NCBI GenBank assembly: GCA_050245915.1
Contig: JBFWWZ010000009.1
Coordinates: forward strand, 1 to 64,000
DNA length: 64,000 nucleotides
Source: JBDSKH01 sp050245915
GTDB lineage: Bacteria > Actinomycetota > Actinomycetes > Actinomycetales > Microbacteriaceae
Reading direction: 5' to 3'
A program made the translations under genes and the position numbers. How positions within the stretch are numbered: position 1 is the stretch's first letter; every line of letters begins with the position of its first letter. Shown here in pieces: positions 56,795 to 64,000 of this stretch. The notes beneath the pieces were generated by a model that was given only the letters and a program-made list of their open reading frames with translations, ran no database searches and was not told the origin of the DNA.

Positions 56795-57943
56795 ATGACC
56801 GCCGTCGCGATCATCGTGGTCGCTGCGGGCAGCGGCACCCGCCTCGGGCATTCCGAGCCGAAGGCGTTCGTCGACCTGCGGGGGAAGCCGATCCTCGAGC
56901 ACGCGCTCGACGGGGTGTTCGACTCGATCGAGCCCGCTCAGGTCGTGGTGGTCGCGCCGCGCGCGAAGCTGGCCGTGGCGTCCGCCATCGCGCGTCGTGC
57001 CGCGGGGGCTGCCGCGGCATCCATCTCGGTCGTCGCGGGCGGTGACACCCGCCAGGCATCGGTGGCCGCCGGTCTCGCGGCCCTTGCCGACGACGTCGAG
57101 GTGGTGCTCGTGCACGATGCCGCCCGCGCTCTCACGCCCGGCGCCCTCTTCGACCGCGTCATCAGCGCGGTGCGTGCCGGCGGAGGCGTCGTCCCCGCAC
57201 TCCCGGTGAGTGACACCATCAAGCGCATCGGCCGCGACGAGACGGTGGTCGCCACCGTCGACCGGCGCGACCTGGTGCACGTGCAGACTCCCCAGGGCTT
57301 CCCGCGCGCCGAGCTGGTCGCCGCGTACGCCGCCGCGACCGCCGACTTCACCGACGACGCCGCGCTGTTCCAGGATGCCGGCGGTGCCGTCGCGATCGTC
57401 GAGGGCGAGGCTCGCGCGTTCAAGATCACCACCCCCTGGGACCTGCGACGCGCAGAGAGCGTGCTCGGCGTGACGAGCGGACTCCGCACCGGCATCGGCG
57501 TCGACGTGCACGCCTACGACGATGCGGCGCCGCTGTGGCTCGGCGGCGTGTACTGGCCCGACGAGCCGGGGCTCGCCGGGCACAGCGACGGCGATGCAGT
57601 GATCCACGCGATCTGCGACGCACTGCTGTCCGCCGCGGGGCTCGGCGACCTCGGCACCCGGTTCGGCGTCTCCGACCCCCGCTTCGCGGATGCGCGCAGC
57701 GAGGTGTTCCTGCGCGAGACGCTGGCGCTCGTGTCGGGCTCGGGGTACCGGGTCGGCAACGTGGCCGTGCAGGTGATCGGAACCCGCCCGCGGGTGGCGC
57801 CGCGTCGCGACGAGGTGGAGAGCCGGCTGACCGCGCTGGTCGGCGCGCCGGTGAGCCTCTCGGCCACGACCAGCGACGGGCTCGGGTTCACGGGCCGCGG
57901 CGAAGGCCTGACCGCGATCGCGACCGCCCTGCTCACCAGCTAG
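56795..57943 (+). CDS. ispDF: Bifunctional IspD/IspF (MEP isoprenoid pathway)
   Basis: 382 residues. The N-terminal cytidylyltransferase (IspD) has AAGSGTRLGHSEPKAFVDLRGKP (core GSGTRLGHSEPKAF), VHDAARAL and VQTPQGFPR. The C-terminal IspF (from about residue 228) has GIGVDVHAYDD, AGHSDGDAVIHAICDALL with the zinc ligands, and TTSDGLGFTGRGEG. It makes CDP-ME and MEcPP. ATG 56795 abuts a palindromic repeat, so initiation may rely on coupling from carD. Confidence 0.96.
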   Translation: MTAVAIIVVAAGSGTRLGHSEPKAFVDLRGKPILEHALDGVFDSIEPAQVVVVAPRAKLAVASAIARRAAGAAAASISVVAGGDTRQASVAAGLAALADDVEVVLVHDAARALTPGALFDRVISAVRAGGGVVPALPVSDTIKRIGRDETVVATVDRRDLVHVQTPQGFPRAELVAAYAAATADFTDDAALFQDAGGAVAIVEGEARAFKITTPWDLRRAESVLGVTSGLRTGIGVDVHAYDDAAPLWLGGVYWPDEPGLAGHSDGDAVIHAICDALLSAAGLGDLGTRFGVSDPRFADARSEVFLRETLALVSGSGYRVGNVAVQVIGTRPRVAPRRDEVESRLTALVGAPVSLSATTSDGLGFTGRGEGLTAIATALLTS

Positions 57944-57990
57944 CCCGGCCGCCCGGAGTCACCGACCCCGGCGGCCTCTAAACTCGACAG

Positions 57991-59400
57991 GTGACCGTCC
58001 GCCTCTACGACACCCGCACCCAGGGGCTGCGCGACTTCGAGCCGCTGCAGCCCGGCACGGTCGGCATGTACGTCTGCGGACCCACCGTCCAGTCGTCGCC
58101 CCACATCGGGCACCTCCGCAGCGCGCTCGCCTACGACCTGTGGAGGCGGTGGCTGAGTCACCGGGGCTACGACGTCACCTTCGTGCGCAACGTCACCGAC
58201 ATCGACGACAAGGTGCTCGTCAACGCCAGCGACGCCGAGCCGTGGTGGGCGGTCGCCTACCGCGTCGAGCTCGAGTTCACCGCCGGGTACAACACGCTCG
58301 GGATGCTGCCCCCCACCTACGAGCCGCGCGCCACCGCCAGCGTGCCGCAGATGCAGGACATCATCGCGGTCCTGATCGAGAAGGGTCACGCCTACGCCGC
58401 CGACGACGGCAGCGGGGACGTGTACTTCGACGTGAAGACCTGGCCGGCCTACGGCGAGCTCACCAACCAGAAGCTCGAGGACATGGCCGATTCGCCCGAC
58501 GCGCCCAGCCGAGGCAAGCGCGACCCGCGGGACTTCGCCCTCTGGAAGGGCACCAAGCAGGGTGAGCCGGAGTCGGCATCCTGGGCCTCGCCGTGGGGCG
58601 CGGGCCGCCCCGGCTGGCACATCGAGTGCTCCGCGATGTCGAAGCGCTACCTGGGGGCCGCGTTCGACATCCACGGCGGCGGGCTCGACCTGCGCTTCCC
58701 GCACCACGAGAACGAGCTTGCGCAGACCACAGCGGCGGGTGACGCGTTCGCGACCTACTGGGTGCACAACGGCCTGGTGAACGTCGAGGGCCAGAAGATG
58801 TCGAAGTCGCTCGGCAACTCCGTGTATGCGAGCGAGCTTCTCGCGGACGCCCGGCCGGTGGTCGTGCGCTACTACCTCGCGTCGGCGCACTACCGCTCGA
58901 ACATGGACTATCACCGGGGGGCGCTCGCGGAGGCGGAGGCGGCGTTCTCGCGCATCGAGGGCTTTCTCGACCGGGCGTCCGAGGCGCTCGAGGGCTCGCC
59001 CGGCGCGACCCCGGGTCTCATCCCCGACGCATTCGCCGCGGCCATGGACGACGACCTCGGCGTGCCCCAGGCACTCGCCGTGCTGCACGAGACCGTCCGG
59101 GCGGGCAACGTCGCCCTCGAGGGCGGCGACCTGGTGACGGCGGCGCAGCACCGCGAGGCGGTGCTGGCGATGACCGGCGTGCTCGGCATCAACCCGCATG
59201 ACCCGTTCTGGGCGACAGCGGGAGGCGGCGCCTCGGAGGCGGCCCTCGGCACGCTCGTCCAGCGGCTGCTCGACGACCGGGCACGGGCGCGCGAGGCGAA
59301 GGATTTCGCGGCCGCGGACCGTATCCGCGACGAGCTGACCGCCGCCGGCATCGTGATCGACGACACCCCCGGCGGCGCGAGATGGAGTCTCGATGGCTAA
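57991..59400 (+). CDS. cysS: Cysteinyl-tRNA synthetase
   Basis: 469 residues, class I synthetase. Zinc/HIGH region MYVCGPTVQSSPHIGHLRSAL (core PHIGH, about 36-40), FVRNVTDIDDKVL, HIECSAMS with a zinc Cys near 213, HHENELAQ, and KMSKSLGN near 269-276. The C-terminal anticodon-recognition helices finish near the stop. GTG 57991 lies six bases after TAAACT (57979-57984), giving a leaderless mRNA independent of ispDF. The 3' end overlaps rlmB by 8 bases. Confidence 0.97.
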   Translation: MTVRLYDTRTQGLRDFEPLQPGTVGMYVCGPTVQSSPHIGHLRSALAYDLWRRWLSHRGYDVTFVRNVTDIDDKVLVNASDAEPWWAVAYRVELEFTAGYNTLGMLPPTYEPRATASVPQMQDIIAVLIEKGHAYAADDGSGDVYFDVKTWPAYGELTNQKLEDMADSPDAPSRGKRDPRDFALWKGTKQGEPESASWASPWGAGRPGWHIECSAMSKRYLGAAFDIHGGGLDLRFPHHENELAQTTAAGDAFATYWVHNGLVNVEGQKMSKSLGNSVYASELLADARPVVVRYYLASAHYRSNMDYHRGALAEAEAAFSRIEGFLDRASEALEGSPGATPGLIPDAFAAAMDDDLGVPQALAVLHETVRAGNVALEGGDLVTAAQHREAVLAMTGVLGINPHDPFWATAGGGASEAALGTLVQRLLDDRARAREAKDFAAADRIRDELTAAGIVIDDTPGGARWSLDG

Positions 59401-60400
59401 GCCCGGCCGGCCCGGAGCCGGCAAGCCGAAGAAGAAGGGCCCCTCGGTGGGCACCGGCGGCCACGGCCGCCAGAAGCTCGAGGGCAAGGGCCCCACCCCG
59501 AAGGCGACCGACCGCAGCTGGCATGTGGCCGGCAAGCGCAAGGCGGCCCAGGAACGGCTGGAGGCGGCGCGCGCCAAGCACGGACGCGCCCCGTCGAGCG
59601 GCGGGGAGCCCGGCTCGAGCCAGGGCAAGCGCCCCGGCCGGCCCAAGAAGTCGGATGACAGCGAGATGGTGACCGGCCGCAACTCCGTCGTCGAGGCGCT
59701 GCGAGCCAAGATCCCGGCGACGGCGCTGTATATCGCGGCGCGGATCGAGTACGACGACCGCGTGAAAGAGGCCCTGTCGCTCGCCACCAAGCGCGGCCTG
59801 CCCGTGCTCGAGGTGATGCGCCCCGAGCTGGACCGCCTGAGCGGGCCCGACTCCGTGCACCAGGGCCTCGCCCTCAAGGTGCCGCCCTACGAGTACGCCT
59901 TCGCGGGCGACATCGTCGACCAGGCTGTCTCCCGCGGCAAGGTGCCGCTGCTCGTCGCCCTCGACGGGGTCACCGACCCGCGCAACCTCGGCGCCATCGT
60001 GCGCTCGGTCGCCGCGTTCGGCGGGCAGGGGGTGATCGTCCCCCAGCGTCGCTCGGTCGGCATGACCGCGTCCGCCTGGAAGACGTCCGCCGGTGCCGCG
60101 TCACGCATCCCCGTCGCCATGGCGTCGAACCTGACGAACACGCTGAAGGACCTGAAATCGCGGGGCATCTTCGTGCTCGGGCTCGATGGCGGCGGCTCGG
60201 TGTCGCTGCCCGGGCTGGAGCTCGCGACCCGGCCGCTCGTCCTCGTGGTCGGCAGCGAGGGCAAGGGCCTGTCCCGCCTGGTCACCGAGACCTGCGACGC
60301 CGTGGTCAGCATCCCGATCGAGTCGTCGACCGAATCGCTGAATGCCGGGATCGCGGTGAGCGTCGCGCTGTACGAGGTGTCGAAGCTGCGCGCACGGTGA
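59393..60400 (+). CDS. rlmB: 23S rRNA 2'-O-methyltransferase (SpoU/TrmH family, RlmB-like)
   Basis: 335 residues. About 90 N-terminal residues are Lys/Gly/Pro-rich and disordered, a usual actinobacterial extension. The TrmH-like part has VTGRNSVVEALRA (substrate domain start), then SPOUT motifs DPRNLGAIVRSVAAFG (about 200-215), VVGSEGKGLSRLV and SLNAGIAVSVALYE. It forms a SAM-binding trefoil knot and methylates rRNA or tRNA ribose. ATG 59393 lies inside the cysS end. Confidence 0.93.
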   Translation: MAKPGRPGAGKPKKKGPSVGTGGHGRQKLEGKGPTPKATDRSWHVAGKRKAAQERLEAARAKHGRAPSSGGEPGSSQGKRPGRPKKSDDSEMVTGRNSVVEALRAKIPATALYIAARIEYDDRVKEALSLATKRGLPVLEVMRPELDRLSGPDSVHQGLALKVPPYEYAFAGDIVDQAVSRGKVPLLVALDGVTDPRNLGAIVRSVAAFGGQGVIVPQRRSVGMTASAWKTSAGAASRIPVAMASNLTNTLKDLKSRGIFVLGLDGGGSVSLPGLELATRPLVLVVGSEGKGLSRLVTETCDAVVSIPIESSTESLNAGIAVSVALYEVSKLRAR

Positions 60401-61623
60401 GGTTCGGCGCGCTCAGGGCCCGCTGGTACCGGGGCTACCTGACCGGCGGCAGCCTGCTGATGGCGGGCGACAACTCGGAGCACGCGATCACCTACTGGGT
60501 GATGTGGCAGGCGTTCCACTCGCCGCTGCTCGCCGGGTTCGCTGTCGTCAGCCACTGGCTGCCCCACCTGCTGTTCTCCGTCTTCTTCGGCAGTCTCGCC
60601 GACCGCTTCGACTGCCGGCGGCTGATCCAGATCTCGCTCGGCCTGTTCGCGGCGGCCTCGGTCTGCTGGGGCGTGCTGTTCGCGACCGACTCGCTGCAGC
60701 CGTGGCACTGCGTCGTGCTGCTCGCCGTCCACGGGTTCGCGAGCGCCCTCTGGCACCCGGCGAGCGGGGTCATGATCTTCGACATCGTGGGAGAGAAGGA
60801 TGTCGCGAGCGGCGTCCGCCTGATGGCGACCGGGCTGAGCGTCGGGCAGCTCGTGGGTCCCGCGGTGGGTGCCGCGCTGCTCTTCACGGTCGGCCCCGCG
60901 CTCGGGATGTTCCTCAACGTGCTGTTCTATCTGCCGTTCGCGATCTACCTGTTCGTGCTGCCTCTCGACGGGCACGCGCGGCGGCACGAGACCCCGCCGC
61001 GCATCGGCCTGCGGGATGTCGCACGTGTCCTGCGCGAGCTGCCCCGGTTCCCGACGATCCTGGTCGTGATCGTGCTGCAGGGCGCCGTCGCGCTGCTGAT
61101 CGGCACCGCGCTGATGCCCCTCTTCCCCGAGTTCGGGGAGCTGCTGGGGCAGGACGCCTCGGGGGTGGGGTACGGCGTGCTGATCATGGCCATGTCGGCC
61201 GGCGCCGTGATCGGCGGCATCGCGCTCGAGAGCGTCGGCACGTTCCGGCCGAGCACGCGTCTCGCGATCCTGAGCACGCTGATCTTCGCCGTCGCCGTCG
61301 GGGTGTTCGCGATCTCGCGCTCGTACCCGCTCTCGGTGGCGATGCTCGTGATCGCGGGGGTGGCGACGATCGCGTCGGGTTCGATCTCCCAGACGGTGGT
61401 GCAGCTCGATGCGCCGCCCGAGCGCCGGGGCAGGTTCCTCGGCGCGTTCGGGATGACGAGCATGGGGCTCCGGGTCGGGAGCGGCGTGCTGTTCGGTGTG
61501 CTCGGCGCGGCCATCGGCGTGCCGCAGGCGGTGCTGCTCGACGCCGGGATCCTGGCCGTGGTGGCGCTGGTGCTGCTCGCGGTGGTCGCCGCCTACGTGA
61601 GACGCCAGCCGCGGTCGACGTAG
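60397..61623 (+). CDS. MFS transporter
   Basis: 408 residues with about 11-12 hydrophobic helices. The loop 2-3 motif FGSLADRFDCRRLIQIS (about 66-82) is the MFS signature. The 3' half includes LAILSTLIFAVAVGVFAI and PPERRGRFLGAFGM. GTG 60397 overlaps the rlmB stop (GTGA). The 3' end overlaps the convergent SDR gene by 31 bases. Substrate unknown; resembles drug/metabolite exporters. Confidence 0.88.
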   Translation: MRFGALRARWYRGYLTGGSLLMAGDNSEHAITYWVMWQAFHSPLLAGFAVVSHWLPHLLFSVFFGSLADRFDCRRLIQISLGLFAAASVCWGVLFATDSLQPWHCVVLLAVHGFASALWHPASGVMIFDIVGEKDVASGVRLMATGLSVGQLVGPAVGAALLFTVGPALGMFLNVLFYLPFAIYLFVLPLDGHARRHETPPRIGLRDVARVLRELPRFPTILVVIVLQGAVALLIGTALMPLFPEFGELLGQDASGVGYGVLIMAMSAGAVIGGIALESVGTFRPSTRLAILSTLIFAVAVGVFAISRSYPLSVAMLVIAGVATIASGSISQTVVQLDAPPERRGRFLGAFGMTSMGLRVGSGVLFGVLGAAIGVPQAVLLDAGILAVVALVLLAVVAAYVRRQPRST

Positions 61624-62300
61624 AGCTGGGTACCCGAGACGCCGCGGTTGCGCAGCAGGAACAGGGTGGCGTCGACGACATCGGTCATGGTGGCGAGCTG
61701 GCCTCCCGGGGTGCGCGACTTGTACCCGTCGAGCACCTCTGCCGGCTTCGACGCCCAGAACGGGCTGTCGCCGATGATGCCGGGGTGGAGGGCGTTGACG
61801 CGGATCGGCGCGAGCTCCAGCGCGAGGGTGTTGGTGAGCCCTTCGACGCCGCCGTTGATGGTGGAGACGGTGGTGGAGCCGGGGTAGGGCATGTCTTTGG
61901 CGCGACCGCCGAACAGCACGATGCCGGTGTCGACGGTCGGGGTGAGCCGGTCGGAGAGGGCGTGGATGGTCTCGGTGTAGCCGACCAGCTTCAGCACGAC
62001 GAGCCGGCGGGCGCGCGCGACGTCGTACTCGCGGAGGGTGTTGGCGTCGCGTTCGATCGCCGCCAGGACGAGCCCGTCGACGTGGCCGATCGATGCGAGG
62101 GAGCCCGCGATGGTCTCGGGCTCGGAGATGTCCACGGCGACGGCGCTCGCCGCCGTGCCGATCGACGCGGCGATCTCCTGGGTCTTCGCCAGGTCGCGGC
62201 CCGTGATCACCACGCTGTCGCCGTCGGCGACGATCCGCTTCGCCAGCTCCAGCCCGATGCCGGAGGTGCCCCCGACGACGACGATGTTCTTGCCGGTCAT
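61593..62300 (-). CDS. Short-chain dehydrogenase/reductase
   Basis: 235 residues. NAD(P) motif VVGGTSGIGLELAKRI (about 8-23). The catalytic site departs from YxxxK: the expected region reads STTVSTINGGVEGLTN, with no Tyr-x-x-x-Lys. NGGVEGLTNTLALELAP and LHPGIIG follow the family. Missing catalytic Tyr/Lys suggests a non-standard or binding role. ATG 62300 overlaps the ketopantoate-reductase-like gene by 4 bases. Confidence 0.85.
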   Translation of the reverse strand: MTGKNIVVVGGTSGIGLELAKRIVADGDSVVITGRDLAKTQEIAASIGTAASAVAVDISEPETIAGSLASIGHVDGLVLAAIERDANTLREYDVARARRLVVLKLVGYTETIHALSDRLTPTVDTGIVLFGGRAKDMPYPGSTTVSTINGGVEGLTNTLALELAPIRVNALHPGIIGDSPFWASKPAEVLDGYKSRTPGGQLATMTDVVDATLFLLRNRGVSGTQLYVDRGWRLT

Positions 62301-63325
62301 ACCTTCTCCTCCACACGAAGCAGCAGTTCCAGGTTCTGGGGTCCGCGCTCCAGTTCGCCCGCCTCGATGCGTTCGGCCAGCGCGACGGTGTGCGCGTTGT
62401 GCGGAGCGTTCTCCGCCCCGAGCACGTCGACGACGAGGCCGTTGACCTCGCGGTACTCGGAGTGCCGGCCCTTCATCCAGTCGTGCAGCACCGTCGTGCG
62501 GGTGTCGGGCAGCGAGTACTTGTCGAGCACCTCGCCGAGCAGGTCCGCCGCGTACTGGTCGGGGCCGGTGACCTGCGCATCGGTGAGGCCGAAGATGGGC
62601 ACGAGACGACTGCCGTCCGCGACGGCGGCGCGCGCGGCCTCGATGCCGCACCGGACCATGAACTCGTGGACGCCCGGCATCCGGACCGCCTCGTAGAGTG
62701 CGACGTCGAGGATCGCGGACGGCACCAGCTCGCCGGCGTTGGCGACGAGCTTCATCCACTTGGAGGACCGGATGTCGTCGCTCACCTCGACGGTGCCGGC
62801 GTGGCGCAGGGCGTCCTGCACGGCGGCCGCGCGGTGCTGCGTCGCGGAGTCGATCGCGCCGACCGCGAACCAGGAGTTCGCCGGCGCGTTCTGGCGGGTC
62901 ACGATCCCCGGCTCGAACATGTTGGATGCCATCTCGATGACGGCGCCCATGGTGCGGTGGGCGCCGACGCCGGCCGCGATGTCGTCCACCGACATCCCGT
63001 TCTGCAGCCCGACGACGACCCCATCGTCGGCGAGGTAGGGCGCGATCAGGGTCGACGCCCACTTCGCGTCGTAGGCCTTCATCACGAGGAAGACGATGTC
63101 GAACCTCTCGCGCAGGGTGGCGACCTCGCAGAGGTGCAGCGCGACCGGGACGGGGGTGATCACCGTCTCGGTGGGCAGCCGCACCTCGATGCCGCGGGCG
63201 CGCATGGCCTCGACGTGCGCGGGCCACTGCTCGATGAAGGTGACGTCCAGCCCGGCGCGGATCAGGTCGGCGCCGATGCCGGCGCCCTGCGCACCGGTGC
63301 CCAGGAATGCGATCTTGGGGGACAA
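62297..63325 (-). CDS. Ketopantoate-reductase-family (ApbA/PanE) oxidoreductase, first copy
   Basis: 342 residues. N-terminal Rossmann motif IAFLGTGAQGAGIGADLI (about 5-22) and VGLQNGMSVDD (about 106-116), C-terminal helical domain with SSKWMKLVANAG, carrying the catalytic Lys, and HDWMKGRHSEYREVNG. TTG 63325 is the start. Linked to an SDR by ATGA overlap and to a second paralogue upstream, so a catabolic rather than pantothenate role seems likely. Confidence 0.87.
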   Translation of the reverse strand: MSPKIAFLGTGAQGAGIGADLIRAGLDVTFIEQWPAHVEAMRARGIEVRLPTETVITPVPVALHLCEVATLRERFDIVFLVMKAYDAKWASTLIAPYLADDGVVVGLQNGMSVDDIAAGVGAHRTMGAVIEMASNMFEPGIVTRQNAPANSWFAVGAIDSATQHRAAAVQDALRHAGTVEVSDDIRSSKWMKLVANAGELVPSAILDVALYEAVRMPGVHEFMVRCGIEAARAAVADGSRLVPIFGLTDAQVTGPDQYAADLLGEVLDKYSLPDTRTTVLHDWMKGRHSEYREVNGLVVDVLGAENAPHNAHTVALAERIEAGELERGPQNLELLLRVEEKV

Positions 63326-63345
63326 CGCGGCCTCCTCGCCGTCAG

Positions 63346-63370
63346 GTTGTGTGCAGTCAGACTACACAAC
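63346..63370. promoter_or_regulatory. Inverted repeat between the two ketopantoate-reductase-like genes
   Basis: GTTGTGT (63346-63352), 11 bases, ACACAAC (63364-63370). On the minus strand TAGTCT within it resembles a -10. Candidate operator, of GntR-like appearance, controlling the downstream reductase-SDR pair. Confidence 0.5.
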
Positions 63371-63371
63371 G

Positions 63372-64000
63372 TCAAGTAAGACGCAACAGCTCGTCCACGT
63401 TGGCGGTGCCCGGCTGCAGGTCGCCGCGCTCGATGCGGTGCGCCACCTCGACGACTGCCGCGTTCACCGGTGTCGCGACGCCGAGGCGCGCGCCGTCGGC
63501 CACCACGGTGCCGTTGATGTCGTCGACCTCGCTGTGGCGCCCCTTCGTCCAGTCCTGCAGCACCGTGGTCGTCGCACCCGGGATCACGAACGCCGTGTAG
63601 AGCTTCTCCAGCAGGGTGTCGACCACCGTCTCGGGCTGCGAGATCTCGTCGGCCGACAGCCCGAAGATCGGCAGCAGGGGATAGCCGTTCGCGGCGCCCA
63701 CGTCGCGCGCCTCGCGCCCGGCGCGCAGCATGAGCTCGCGCAGCCCCGGATGGTCGATCGCCTCCGCCATCGAGAGCCCCGCGATCGCGGTCGGCACCAG
63801 CACCGTCGCGTTGCTGATCAGCTTCATCCACTTCGTGGCGCGGATGTTGTCGACGACCGCCACGGTGCCCGAGTGACCGAGCAGGCGGGCGATGTCCTCC
63901 CGGCGCGACTCGGCGCCTGGGTCGATGCTGCCGACCGCGAACCAGGAGCGGTCGTGCCCCACATGCCGGGTCACCCGGCCGGGGTCGTACATGGTGGACG
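63372..64000 (-). CDS. Ketopantoate-reductase-family oxidoreductase, second copy (5' end outside window)
   Basis: The last 209 or so residues are visible. WFAVGSIDPGAESRREDI, RATKWMKLISNATVLVPTAI (core KWMKLISNA) and LQDWTKGRHSEVDDINGTVV parallel the first copy closely, so these are paralogues. The Rossmann half lies beyond position 64000. The stop precedes the inverted repeat that leads into the first copy. Same strand, probably same pathway. Confidence 0.85.
   Translation of the reverse strand, partial: STMYDPGRVTRHVGHDRSWFAVGSIDPGAESRREDIARLLGHSGTVAVVDNIRATKWMKLISNATVLVPTAIAGLSMAEAIDHPGLRELMLRAGREARDVGAANGYPLLPIFGLSADEISQPETVVDTLLEKLYTAFVIPGATTTVLQDWTKGRHSEVDDINGTVVADGARLGVATPVNAAVVEVAHRIERGDLQPGTANVDELLRLT

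Noticed and set aside
59887..62316. 809-codon minus-strand frame over rlmB and the MFS gene
   Set aside because: Composition is Arg/His/Asp low-complexity and it opposes two well-supported genes; the SDR lies in another frame.
1..64000. CRISPR arrays, rRNA genes, intact insertion sequences or prophage
   Set aside because: No regularly spaced repeats, rRNA sequence, complete transposase or phage structural gene was seen; the only mobile signatures are the tRNA-Lys element and the GIY-YIG repeat unit.

Overview
This 64 kb window is high-GC DNA with dense, GTG-rich, tightly overlapping operons. The gene content (CarD, IspDF fusion, GlnR, SenX3/RegX3, RskA, CstR, MutT1-type NUDIX/phosphatase) and recurrent palindromic intergenic repeats point to an actinobacterium of the Microbacteriaceae, most likely Microbacterium or a close relative. 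That is an inference from gene content, not from a database search. A striking feature is how many start codons lie only six or seven bases after a TANNNT -10 hexamer, which implies widespread leaderless transcription.

Layout, left to right. 0.1-5.7 kb: a purine or nucleoside salvage operon (nucleoside hydrolase, complete ECF transporter S-T-A-A, amidohydrolase/deaminase). 5.7-8.0 kb: ZTP-type riboswitch, glyA and folD (one-carbon metabolism). 8.0-8.5 kb: a small GIY-YIG nuclease gene bracketed by inverted palindromic repeats, a candidate mobile unit. 8.5-13.5 kb: galactose (Leloir) genes galT-galK, divergent from a DeoR regulator and two tandem aldose epimerases. 13.5-17.4 kb: VIT-family transporter with ferritin-like head, small zinc-binding proteins, an orphan controller-like HTH protein, AraC regulator and VOC protein. 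17.5-21.1 kb: msrB-msrA, then a persulfide-response operon (CoA-disulfide reductase/rhodanese, two rhodaneses, CstR-type repressor) with two CsoR-family operators. 21.1-26.7 kb: leader-peptide-preceded patatin, deazaflavin-type reductase/MarR pair, HesB-like protein, MBL hydrolase, TetR-ABC exporter.

26.7-30.5 kb is a small decayed integrative element in the 3' end of tRNA-Lys(TTT): flanking 50-bp direct repeats, a broken tyrosine integrase, a toxin-antitoxin-like pair, and an MmyB-type regulator divergent from an aldo/keto reductase.

30.5-36 kb: a hypothetical gene, a candidate structured RNA, and a SigK-type envelope regulon (FAS1 lipoprotein, DipZ, SigK, RskA) with shared promoter-like motifs. 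36-40 kb: pstSCAB with an upstream PHO box. 40-44 kb: mutT1, ppk1 and glnR. 44-49.6 kb: small membrane proteins, nitrobindin, YgfZ, a FUSC-like protein, a methyltransferase divergent from gpmA, and hypotheticals. 49.5-52.3 kb: a large LuxR-type ATPase regulator. 52.4-55.6 kb: DUF4242 protein, phoU, senX3-regX3. 55.6-61.6 kb: the conserved actinobacterial block lpqE-like, carD, ispDF, cysS, rlmB, then an MFS transporter. 61.6-64 kb: an SDR and two ketopantoate-reductase-like proteins, the last cut by the window edge.

Phosphate homeostasis is a recurring theme: PHO box-pstSCAB, ppk1-mutT1, phoU and SenX3-RegX3 all lie within 20 kb and probably form one RegX3/PhoP-type regulon. Sulfur and redox stress is another: msrBA, the CstR operon, and DipZ under a SigK-like factor.
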